Positions 45,557 through 53,227 of a stretch of DNA of 64,000 bases are shown here, one piece after another. The notes below the pieces were generated by a model. It searched no databases and was not told where the DNA came from. It saw nothing but the letters and a program-made list of their open reading frames with translations. Location: assembly GCF_040892615.1 (NCBI RefSeq), contig NZ_JBFRYC010000003.1, positions 62,001 through 126,000 on the forward strand. The letters are read 5' to 3'. A program made the translations under genes and the position numbers. This DNA is from Thioclava arctica (GTDB lineage: Bacteria; Pseudomonadota; Alphaproteobacteria; Rhodobacterales; Rhodobacteraceae). Each line of letters begins with the position of its first letter. The stretch's first letter is position 1.

Positions 45557-46342
45557 ATGCGTGCCCTTCAAATCGCCGCCTCCGGTATGAGTGCGCAGCA
45601 AATGCGCGTCGAGGTGATCTCGAACAACCTCGCGAACATGTCCACCACCGGCTACAATCCGCGCCGCGCCGAGTTTGCCGATCTGCACTATCAACAAATG
45701 ACGCGCCCCGGCACAATCAACGCAACCGATGGCACGCAAATTCCTGCTGGCGTGCAGCTGGGCCTTGGCGTGCGCCCGACCGCCGTGACCGTGAACCTCT
45801 CGCAAGGCTCGCTTTCAGCGACCGGGGGCGATCTGGATTTGGCGATTGACGGTGCGGGATATCTTGAGGTGACGCTGCCCTCCGGCATTTCGGCCTATAC
45901 TCGCGATGGCGGGCTCAAACGGTCTGCGGACGGTCAGGTTGTGACATCCGATGGCTTTCCTGTCGTGCCCAGTGTCACCATCCCCGAAGATGCCCGCGCC
46001 ATTGCGATCAATGCCGATGGCGAGATTTATGCCTATTTCACCGATCAGGTTCAGCCCCAGCTTTTGGGGCAATTCACCTTGGCCAATTTCACCAATGACA
46101 AGGGACTCGAGGCGATAGGCTCGAACCTGTTTCGCGAGACTGGCGCATCCGGCCCACCCAATGTGAACACCCCCGGCCAAGACAGTCTTGGCACACTGCG
46201 CCAAGGTTATCTTGAAGAAAGCTCCGTCGATCCGGTGCGCGAAATCACCGAACTGATCAAGGCGCAGCGCGGCTATGAGCTGAACGCCAAAGTCATCACC
46301 GCCGCCGATCAGATGCTTGGCGCAACGACGCAGGTGCGCTGA
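45557..46342 (+). CDS. flgG: Flagellar distal rod protein FlgG
   Basis: 261 residues, the normal FlgG length. MRALQIAASGMSAQQMRVEVISNNLANMSTTGYNPRRAEF and FADLHYQQM match the FlgG-specific N-terminal extension (D-c loop). The C-terminal GTLRQGYLEESSVDPVREITELIKAQRGYELNAKVI completes the rod fold. It makes the distal rod that crosses the peptidoglycan and P/L rings. The stop overlaps the flgA start (TGATG). Confidence 0.97.
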   Translation: MRALQIAASGMSAQQMRVEVISNNLANMSTTGYNPRRAEFADLHYQQMTRPGTINATDGTQIPAGVQLGLGVRPTAVTVNLSQGSLSATGGDLDLAIDGAGYLEVTLPSGISAYTRDGGLKRSADGQVVTSDGFPVVPSVTIPEDARAIAINADGEIYAYFTDQVQPQLLGQFTLANFTNDKGLEAIGSNLFRETGASGPPNVNTPGQDSLGTLRQGYLEESSVDPVREITELIKAQRGYELNAKVITAADQMLGATTQVR

Positions 46343-46764
46343 TGAAACGAGCGTTGATCCTTGCCACGCTGCTTATGGCACCACTGCCCGCACTGGCAGA
46401 TTACCTTGTGGCAACGCGCACAATCCGGGCGAAATCAGTGCTGACGCCCGACGATCTGGCACTGAATCCGGGCGATATGCCCGGCGCGATCGCGTCGCCT
46501 GCCGATGCCGTCGGTCTGGAAACCCGTGCGACACTTTACGCCGGACGGCCGATCAGCAGCAACGATCTGGGCGCCCCCGCAATCGTCGAGCGCAACCAAT
46601 TTCTGCCATTGGTCTATCGCAACGCAGGCTTGGAAATTCGCGTTGAGGGTCGCGCGTTGGACCGCGCCGGCGTCGGGGACACGATCCGGGTCATGAATGC
46701 AAGTTCCAGAACCACCGTGAATGCGCGGCTTGCCGCGGATGGTGCCGCCTATGTCATGCAATGA
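46342..46764 (+). CDS. flgA: Flagella basal body P-ring formation chaperone FlgA
   Basis: 140 residues with a signal peptide (MKRALILATLLMAPLPALA) and an SAF domain (DYLVATRTIRAKSVLTPDDLAL ... TRATLYAGRPISSNDLGAP). FlgA is the periplasmic chaperone for P-ring protein FlgI. FlgI itself is not in the window. It is shorter than E. coli FlgA (219), in line with short alphaproteobacterial forms that keep only the SAF domain. It overlaps flgG. Confidence 0.9.
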   Translation: MKRALILATLLMAPLPALADYLVATRTIRAKSVLTPDDLALNPGDMPGAIASPADAVGLETRATLYAGRPISSNDLGAPAIVERNQFLPLVYRNAGLEIRVEGRALDRAGVGDTIRVMNASSRTTVNARLAADGAAYVMQ

Positions 46765-46774
46765 AGGACCCGTC

Positions 46775-47500
46775 ATGAAATCTCCCGCCCTGCTCTTCCT
46801 GATGATCGCGCTCACCGCTTGTGGACGTCTTGAAGACGTCGGCAAAGCCCCCGGGTTTACGCCTGTCGAAAGCGGCAATGAATTCTTTGCAATGTCGAGC
46901 GTGCCGATGCCGGAAACAACCTCCAAGCGCCAACCCACAAAAGAGGCATCCCTGTGGTCTGGCGCGCGCAATTCGTTGCTGGGGGATCGGCGCGCCGCAC
47001 AGCGTGGCGACATTCTCACTGTGGTCATCGAGATCAACGACAAAGCCGAGATTTCCAATTCCACCGGGCGCTCGCGCTCTGGTTCCGAGAGCATGGGAAT
47101 CCCTTCTCTGCTGGGCATTCCGCAACGCCTCGATCAGCGCCTGCCCGAAGGGGCCTCGATGGCCGATGCGATTTCGACCAATTCGAATTCGGCCTTTCAG
47201 GGCGATGGCTCTGTGTCGCGCAATGAAAAACTGACCCTGCGCGTCGCAGCCACCATCATCGAAACGCTTCCCAACAGCGTGCTGCGCATTCAAGGCAGCC
47301 AGGAGGTCCGGGTGAATTTCGAGGTGCGCGAGCTGATCGTGAGTGGCTTCGTGCGCCCCGAGGATGTGAGCCGCCAGAACGAAATCACCTATGACAAGAT
47401 CGCAGGCGCGCGCATTTCCTATGGCGGTCGGGGGCAAATCACGGATGTGCAGCAGCCCCGCATCGGCCAGCAAGTCGCCGATATTCTCCTGCCGTTCTGA
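46775..47500 (+). CDS. flgH: Flagellar L-ring lipoprotein FlgH
   Basis: 241 residues from ATG 46775 with AAGGA upstream. A lipoprotein signal peptide (MKSPALLFLMIALTACG) has the lipobox LTAC, so the protein is lipidated and inserted in the outer membrane. The FlgH core ASLWSGARNSLLGDRRAAQRGDILTVVIEI, KLTLRVAATIIETLPNSVLRIQG and EVRVNFEVRELIVSGFVRPEDV follow. The start chosen skips a 54-base longer frame that overlaps flgA and lacks a signal sequence. Confidence 0.95.
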   Translation: MKSPALLFLMIALTACGRLEDVGKAPGFTPVESGNEFFAMSSVPMPETTSKRQPTKEASLWSGARNSLLGDRRAAQRGDILTVVIEINDKAEISNSTGRSRSGSESMGIPSLLGIPQRLDQRLPEGASMADAISTNSNSAFQGDGSVSRNEKLTLRVAATIIETLPNSVLRIQGSQEVRVNFEVRELIVSGFVRPEDVSRQNEITYDKIAGARISYGGRGQITDVQQPRIGQQVADILLPF

Positions 47501-47506
47501 GGTGAC

Positions 47507-48007
47507 ATGATGCTTGGTAAAATACTGCCCATTCTTCTTGCCCTGATCGGGCTGGGCGCAGGCGGCGGCGCTGGATATTTCCTGCGCCCGCCGCCGCCAG
47601 ATCCAACCGCGATGGCCGAATGCGCGCCGATTCCGCAAGATCACACCAGCACCGATTCAGAGCATGCCGCTGAGGAGGTACCGACCACGGAATTCGTCAA
47701 ACTGAACAATCAGTTCATCGTGCCGGTTGTTGAAGGTGGCCTTGTCCATTCGTTGGTGATCATGTCGCTCAGCATCGAGGTCAAGGTCGGCGCAACCGAA
47801 AAGGTCTATCGCGCCGAACCGAAGCTGCGCGACGCCTTTTTGCAGGTTCTGTTTGATCATGCCAATACCGGCGGGTTCGCAGGCGAGTTCACCAGCTCGG
47901 CCAATATGGACCGGCTGCGCACCGCACTTGGTGAAACTGCGCGCAATGTTCTGGGCGATTATGTGGTCGGCGTGCTTGTTTCGGATATCGTGCGCCAAGA
48001 CACCTAA
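47507..48007 (+). CDS. FliL-like flagellar membrane protein (first of two)
   Basis: 166 residues. One N-terminal membrane helix (MMLGKILPILLALIGLGAGGGAGYFL), a Pro-rich segment and a C-terminal domain with EFVKLNNQFIVPVV, LVIMSLSIEVKVGATEKVYRAEPKLRDAFLQVLFDHANTG, which resembles FliL (stator-associated, stomatin-like) but is poorly conserved. It is last in the flgB-flgH operon, starting seven bases after flgH. The window has a clearer FliL at 57.5 kb, so the two have probably split roles. Confidence 0.7.
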   Translation: MMLGKILPILLALIGLGAGGGAGYFLRPPPPDPTAMAECAPIPQDHTSTDSEHAAEEVPTTEFVKLNNQFIVPVVEGGLVHSLVIMSLSIEVKVGATEKVYRAEPKLRDAFLQVLFDHANTGGFAGEFTSSANMDRLRTALGETARNVLGDYVVGVLVSDIVRQDT

Positions 48008-48050
48008 CGCATCTTTGAAACGCTGAGAACGGGGTCGCGATACGCGGCCC

Positions 48051-48389
48051 CTAAACTTTGCGCGTAAGCTTTTGCAAAACGGAATGACGCCCTACGGCCC
48101 GCGCCGCCATTGCGCGCGCCTGATCAATCTCGGGTGTGAGTTCCGCAATCTGCGCATCCAATTCATCCCTGCGTTGATGCGCAAAGCTCTCAAAACGCCC
48201 CTCCATAATCGCGTTTGCGGGGCTTTCAGTTGCAAAGCTATGCGCAGATCGGCGCGCTTTCTGCAGATCAGCCACCTGAGCTTCAATCTGGCGTTGGCGT
48301 TGACCCAAGGCGCTCAGTTTGGCCAGTTCCAACTCGCGCTGCATCTTTGCCAAAGCGGTCAGACGCAGCAATTGCTTGTGGCGATTCAT
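48051..48389 (-). CDS. FliJ-like coiled-coil protein
   Basis: 112 residues, almost entirely helical and charged (MNRHKQLLRLTALAKMQRELELAKLSALG ... IAELTPEIDQARAMAARAVGRHSVLQKLTRKV). Size, coiled coil and place next to flhB suggest FliJ, the small coiled-coil rotor-like component of the FliI export ATPase. FliJ proteins are too variable to prove this by eye. The start overlaps the flhB stop by four bases, and it is the last gene of the minus-strand flagellar operon. Confidence 0.6.
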   Translation of the reverse strand: MNRHKQLLRLTALAKMQRELELAKLSALGQRQRQIEAQVADLQKARRSAHSFATESPANAIMEGRFESFAHQRRDELDAQIAELTPEIDQARAMAARAVGRHSVLQKLTRKV

Positions 48390-49471
48390 TTCATCCCCCG
48401 AGCACGGGCACGCTGGCGCATCTTTTCAGCGAACCGGATCGCAGCAGCGACGGGTTTGTAATGTTCGGGACGGATCTCATCGCCGACCTCGATCGTTGCG
48501 TAAATTGCGCGCGCCGTGGGCGGATCTGAATGGATGGGCACCGCATTTTCCGCCGCAATTTCACGAATGCGCGCGGCAATTTCGTCGACGCCTTTGGTCA
48601 AACAGGTCGGGGCCCGACCACTTGCGCGGTCCCATTTCAACGCAACCGCATAATGGGTCGGGTTAACGATGATGACATCGGCATCTGCGGCATTGGCCAC
48701 CGATTGCCCCATTGCGATCTCATAGCCGCGTTGGCGGCGCTGCCCCTTGAGATGAGGATCGCCTTCGGATTGCTTCATCTCGTCCGTCAGCTCCTTGCGG
48801 CTCATCCGGTTGCGGCGCAGGAATTCCGCGCGCTGCCATAGATAATCCAGTGCCCCCATGATCGCGGCAATAGCAGTAACCAAGGCAAGAAACTCGACGA
48901 TCATTTCCAAAAGGGCACTGGTGGCCTGTCCCGGAGATACGCGCTGCCCCGTCAGAATGACGTCGAATTTCGCCCGTAGATAGAACCCAAGAACGACCGA
49001 GATCACCAACAGTTTGACCGCGCTTTTGAAAAACTCGAACAACCCGTTGCGCCCGAATTTCTGCACAGCATTGGCCATCGGATTGATCCGGCTCAGCTTA
49101 AACTGCAGCTTTTCGGGTGCCACGACGATCGCGCGTTGCGCCCAATAGGCGATCAACGCCGCAATCATCGTGGCCAGCAGGAAAGGCGCGACGGGCGCAA
49201 GCACCGAAAACACCGCTCCCATGCCAAGCGCGGTTCCACCTTCGAAAATATCGCGCGACAAAGTATCTGCTTGTTCGAGCATGACCATGGCACGCGTCCC
49301 GAACTGGCGCAGACTGACAGCACCCAACGCCAGGATCGCCAGCAAAAACCCACCATAGACCGCCGCCACAGCAATTTCAGAGGAGCGCACCAGATCACCC
49401 TTGCGCCGGGCCTCGTTCAGCTTGTGCTCGGTTGGCTCATATTCCTTTTCGCCAGCGTCTTCCTCACTCAT
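48386..49471 (-). CDS. flhB: Flagellar export protein FlhB
   Basis: 361 residues. FlhB switches export specificity from rod/hook to filament proteins. The N-terminal four-helix membrane part has the EDAGEKEYEPTEHKLNEARRKGDLVRSSEI signature. The cytoplasmic domain has the self-cleaving NPTH motif at about residues 270-273 (VIIVNPTHYAVALKWD), where cleavage is between Asn and Pro. Complete. It overlaps fliR by four bases. Confidence 0.97.
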   Translation of the reverse strand: MSEEDAGEKEYEPTEHKLNEARRKGDLVRSSEIAVAAVYGGFLLAILALGAVSLRQFGTRAMVMLEQADTLSRDIFEGGTALGMGAVFSVLAPVAPFLLATMIAALIAYWAQRAIVVAPEKLQFKLSRINPMANAVQKFGRNGLFEFFKSAVKLLVISVVLGFYLRAKFDVILTGQRVSPGQATSALLEMIVEFLALVTAIAAIMGALDYLWQRAEFLRRNRMSRKELTDEMKQSEGDPHLKGQRRQRGYEIAMGQSVANAADADVIIVNPTHYAVALKWDRASGRAPTCLTKGVDEIAARIREIAAENAVPIHSDPPTARAIYATIEVGDEIRPEHYKPVAAAIRFAEKMRQRARARGMK

Positions 49472-50244
49472 GGAGACACCGTGAACGGGTTGAGCAGGAA
49501 ATCGACCACCGCTTCGCGCCAGATGAGGATACCGCTTGGCAAGGCGATGGCCAGCAGGATCAACCCGCCTGCCGTCAGCGCCGGCGCACCGACAAAGGCC
49601 ACCATCAACTGCGGCATCGCCCGGTTGATCGCGCCCAGTGCCACGTTGTAAATCAGCCCAGTCATCACGAAGGGGGCCGCGATCATGAAGGCCAGCGAGA
49701 ACGCCCGCGCAATCCCGGCCAAACCCCAGTCATGAAAGGATTGCGCATCAGGAATCGTCCCGACCGGCATCACGCGGTATGAACCGAGTATGAATTCCGC
49801 CAGGTGCACGTGAAACCCCATCTGCATCAACAAAGCGATCCCCGCGACCACCATCAGATTGCCGATGGCGGGTTGAGGCTCACCGCCCATGCCACCCAGA
49901 AGTTGCGACAGAGACGTGGCTTGCGCCGCTATTGTGCCCGCCACCTGCAGCGCGAAAATGAACGCGCGCAAACCAAGGCCCAGAAAGACCCCGGTGACGA
50001 TCTCGAATAGCATCCAGAAGGGCACCCCGGAACGCGCGCGCAATGGCGCCAGATCGCTCGAGAGTGCCGGGATCAGCAAGATGGTAAAACCAAGCGCGAC
50101 CACCGTTTTGATCCGCGCAGGCAATGTTGATTCCCCAAAACCTGGCGCAAGCGCCACCAAGCCGCCCACCCGCAACAACACGACAAATCCAAGGAAGAGG
50201 GCCTCTTGGCTTGCCTGCAGCAACTGGGAGAGCAACTCATTCAT
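49468..50244 (-). CDS. fliR: Flagellar export gate protein FliR
   Basis: 258 residues with about six membrane helices. Family features include FVVLLRVGGLVALAPGFGESTLPARIKTVVALGF near the N-terminus and the FAAPFVMTGLIYNVALGAINRAMPQLMVAFVGAPA region. FliR is the single gating subunit capping the FliP5Q4R1 complex. It overlaps flhA and flhB, so flhA-fliR-flhB are co-translated. Confidence 0.95.
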   Translation of the reverse strand: MNELLSQLLQASQEALFLGFVVLLRVGGLVALAPGFGESTLPARIKTVVALGFTILLIPALSSDLAPLRARSGVPFWMLFEIVTGVFLGLGLRAFIFALQVAGTIAAQATSLSQLLGGMGGEPQPAIGNLMVVAGIALLMQMGFHVHLAEFILGSYRVMPVGTIPDAQSFHDWGLAGIARAFSLAFMIAAPFVMTGLIYNVALGAINRAMPQLMVAFVGAPALTAGGLILLAIALPSGILIWREAVVDFLLNPFTVSP

Positions 50245-52328
50245 GCTGAGACCAGTCCGACCATGGCGGGGCGCGCCTCAAACCCGATTTCTTCGAAACT
50301 CAAAACCGGTGCGGAGATGCCTTTGGCGCTGAGAACTGTATGCAAAAATCGCCGCCGCCGCCCCGATGTTACCAATGCGGGAAACACGCCCGTTTGACCG
50401 GCGGCCGCGACTCGCTCGGCGATATTTGAAGCGAGGCGGTTGAATTTTTCCGGCGGCAACGCGACATCACCCGCGCCACGTTCGGTACCGAAAGTGTAGC
50501 TGCCAAAGGTCTCTTCCCATTCCGGCGCTAGCTGAATGAGCGGAATCGTCCCATCAGCGCGACGCAGTTCGGCTACCAACTGGAACCCCAAGCGCTGGCG
50601 CACATGCTCGCAGATCGCTTCGGGGGATTGCAGATTGCGCACTTCCGCCACGGCCTCGGTGATCAGCAGCAAATTGCGAATCGAGACCCGCTCTTCGAGC
50701 AGCAAACGCAGCACCGCAAGCAGCATATCGATCGATACTTTTTCGGGAATCATCTCGTCCAGAACCCGGCGATTGGCGTCGGCGCGCGCTGGATCAGACA
50801 GGTTCACCACCTCATCAAGCAAACGCCGCAACGCGCGCAGGGTCATCAGCCGCGAGAAATTTGCCTTGATCACCTCAAGCAAGTGGGTTGCCAACACTTC
50901 GGTCGGGCTGACCACGGTAGACCCGGCAAGCGCCGCATCCTCTTGCGCATTGACCGACACCCAGCGCGCGGGGGCATTGAACACGGGTTCGCGCACCTCG
51001 GGGCCTTCGGGCAGGGCCTCACGATTATCCGCAATCAGCGCCAAAACGCGGTCGGGATAAAGACGGTCACTGGCCTGTTCGACCCCTTGAATGCGAATGC
51101 GATAACAGCCCGGTCCCAGACTTGCGTCATCGGTGAGCCGAATTTCAGGCAGGATAAGCCCAAAATTCGCCGCCACATGATTGCGCATATTTGAAATACG
51201 CGCATCCAATCCGGTTGCCGGATCAAGCGCCATACTAACCAAATCAGGGGAGAATTCGACATGAATGTCATCAACATCAAGGACGTCCCCCAATGATTTT
51301 CGTTGGGTCTTTTCTTCGGGTGCGGGCATTTTCATTGCTTCACGCCGCAGCCGCGCCTTTTCGGCCCGCGTGAGCATATAGGCCGTTCCGCCCAAAATCA
51401 CTGCGCCCAACATGAAGGGGACAAAGGGCAGGCCCGGGACCAAGCCGAACAACGCCATCAAGACAGCCACAGTCGCCAATGCAGGCGGGTATTTTCCCAA
51501 CTGGCGGAACATCTCGAGATCGGTGGAGCCTTTGGAGCCCGTGCGCGACAACAAAATCGCTGAAGCGATGGAAATGATCACGGCCGGAATCTGGCTGACC
51601 AACCCATCGCCTACGGTCAAAATCGTATAGGTCTCAAGCGCGCGCGCAAGCGGCATACCATGCACCGCTGTGCCGATAATCAGCCCGACGACCAAGTTCA
51701 GCATGGTAATCAGCAACCCTGCGACCGCATCGCCTTTGACGAATTTCGACGCACCATCAAGCGACCCGAAAAACGTGGTCTCCGCTTGTTCGCGTTCTCG
51801 CCGCTCACGTGCCTCAGCATGATCAATTGCGCCAGCATTCATGTCGCTGTCGATTGCCAACTGCTTGCCCGGCATCGCATCAAGCGCAAACCGCGCACCC
51901 ACTTCTGCCATTCGGCCAGCGCCTTTGGTGATCACGATGAAGTTCACGATCAGGATCACACAAAACACGACAAGCCCGATCAGAACCGAGCCGCTCATGA
52001 TGAAATTGGCGAACCCCTCAATCACTTCTCCCGCCGCACCGGTGCCAGTATGGCCCTGACCGATGATCAGTTTCGTCGAGGTGACGTTAAGCGAGAGGCG
52101 CAGCATCAGCGAACCCAGTAAAATCGTGGGAAAAGCTGAAAAATCAAGCGGGCGCTCGATGAAAAGGGTGACGGTGAAGATTAGGATCGCAAGCGCAAAA
52201 GACGTTGCCAGCCCGACATCCAGCACCCAGGAAGGCACCGGCAAGATCATCATCACAATGATCGCCATCAAGACGAGCGCCAACATGATAGTAGGCTGGA
52301 AAATCCGTGAGAGAAGCGGCGCAGCCAT
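50241..52328 (-). CDS. flhA: Flagellar export channel protein FlhA
   Basis: 695 residues, the expected length. Eight N-terminal membrane helices with FPTILLGSLMLRLSLNVTSTKLII and GRMAEVGARFALDAMPGKQLAIDSDMNAG (FHIPEP signature) are followed by the cytoplasmic nonameric ring domain (residues about 340-695) with LVVSPTEVLATHLLEVIKANFSRLMTLRALRRLLDEV. It receives chaperone-substrate complexes. The stop of sltF overlaps its start by one base (TAATG). Confidence 0.97.
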   Translation of the reverse strand: MAAPLLSRIFQPTIMLALVLMAIIVMMILPVPSWVLDVGLATSFALAILIFTVTLFIERPLDFSAFPTILLGSLMLRLSLNVTSTKLIIGQGHTGTGAAGEVIEGFANFIMSGSVLIGLVVFCVILIVNFIVITKGAGRMAEVGARFALDAMPGKQLAIDSDMNAGAIDHAEARERREREQAETTFFGSLDGASKFVKGDAVAGLLITMLNLVVGLIIGTAVHGMPLARALETYTILTVGDGLVSQIPAVIISIASAILLSRTGSKGSTDLEMFRQLGKYPPALATVAVLMALFGLVPGLPFVPFMLGAVILGGTAYMLTRAEKARLRREAMKMPAPEEKTQRKSLGDVLDVDDIHVEFSPDLVSMALDPATGLDARISNMRNHVAANFGLILPEIRLTDDASLGPGCYRIRIQGVEQASDRLYPDRVLALIADNREALPEGPEVREPVFNAPARWVSVNAQEDAALAGSTVVSPTEVLATHLLEVIKANFSRLMTLRALRRLLDEVVNLSDPARADANRRVLDEMIPEKVSIDMLLAVLRLLLEERVSIRNLLLITEAVAEVRNLQSPEAICEHVRQRLGFQLVAELRRADGTIPLIQLAPEWEETFGSYTFGTERGAGDVALPPEKFNRLASNIAERVAAAGQTGVFPALVTSGRRRRFLHTVLSAKGISAPVLSFEEIGFEARPAMVGLVSA

Positions 52329-53122
52329 TAGAGGCCCTCACGTTTTGCAAGTGCATTGGCAAACAAGGACGCGCCTGCAGCGCGGCCTAAGGACGGGGCC
52401 CCTGTTTCTTTTCGGATCAGCAAAGGATACGTGTTTTCGCGCGTTTGTTGGCGCCGGTTTTCTTGCTGTGCCAAAACGATATCTGGAATATCGGGAATCT
52501 GCGAATTTCGTGTATCGAGCGGCTTCGCAGACCGTTGCGCCCCAACCAGATCCGCAGGGTCTGACGGAGCACCATCCTCATGCAGGAATTTCTTTCGGAT
52601 CGAAGAAAAGCGGGTCGAGTAGCTGTCGGCATATTTCTTTGTCCGCGAATGAAACGCCCCGGCCGCCTTTTTCCAATCGCCCATTTCCGAGTAGAGGTCG
52701 CTCAAAAACTGCGCTGCGTAGCGGCCGTTTGCCAGCGGATCAAACATCTCTTCGATCGATGAGAAATGCTCTCCATGCCATTTATAGTTGATCTGAAAAC
52801 AGCCGACATCGAAACTGCGTGCGCCACGTTTGAACTCTTTGAACACATAGGCCAGCGCTGCGTCGCGCGTCTCAAACCAATGACCCGCACCCTCCATGTT
52901 CACCGTCCATGGCCACGGGCGAAAGGCTCCGTTGCGTTTGCGACCGGTCTCGTTCAGGGAGATTGCCTTGAGCACAGAAACCGGCACGCCGCTTTCACGC
53001 GAAACTTGTTCTGCCGCGGCTTCACAGATAGCGGCAAGATCAAGTGTGCTTGCACGCAAAGCGTGCCCGTTTCCAAGACAGAGCAGGGCAGACAAAGACA
53101 GAAGACGGAGTGTTCCGAGCAT
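52328..53122 (-). CDS. Flagellar lytic transglycosylase, SltF-like
   Basis: 264 residues. A short signal peptide (MLGTLRLLSLSALLCLGNGHALRA) precedes an SLT transglycosylase domain with the catalytic Glu at about 58 (VLKAISLNETGRKR), the RSFDVGCFQINYKWHGEHF motif and the LSDLYSEMGDWKKAAGAFHSRT motif. It would cut a hole in peptidoglycan for rod assembly, replacing the FlgJ enzyme domain as in Rhodobacter SltF. The C-terminal 70 residues after the domain end in GRAAGASLFANALAKREGL and resemble the tail of such proteins. First gene of the sltF-flhA-fliR-flhB-fliJ run. Confidence 0.88.
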   Translation of the reverse strand: MLGTLRLLSLSALLCLGNGHALRASTLDLAAICEAAAEQVSRESGVPVSVLKAISLNETGRKRNGAFRPWPWTVNMEGAGHWFETRDAALAYVFKEFKRGARSFDVGCFQINYKWHGEHFSSIEEMFDPLANGRYAAQFLSDLYSEMGDWKKAAGAFHSRTKKYADSYSTRFSSIRKKFLHEDGAPSDPADLVGAQRSAKPLDTRNSQIPDIPDIVLAQQENRRQQTRENTYPLLIRKETGAPSLGRAAGASLFANALAKREGL

Positions 53123-53126
53123 TGGG

Positions 53127-53174
53127 TTTTCCCTTCGCGAAGCAATTCTTGCTTTCCAAACTGCTAAGGGAAAA
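53127..53174. repeat. Inverted repeat upstream of sltF
   Basis: TTTTCCCTT (53127-53135) and AAGGGAAAA (53166-53174) are exact inverted copies separated by 30 bases. The left arm overlaps the ribosome binding region of sltF (start 53122). Pairing in the mRNA leader could hide the AAGGG ribosome binding site; an operator is the alternative. Confidence 0.4.
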
Positions 53175-53227
53175 GTCTTGATATTCCGTTTTCGTTCTCC
53201 AAATCATCAGGCGAAAACAATCCGCAT

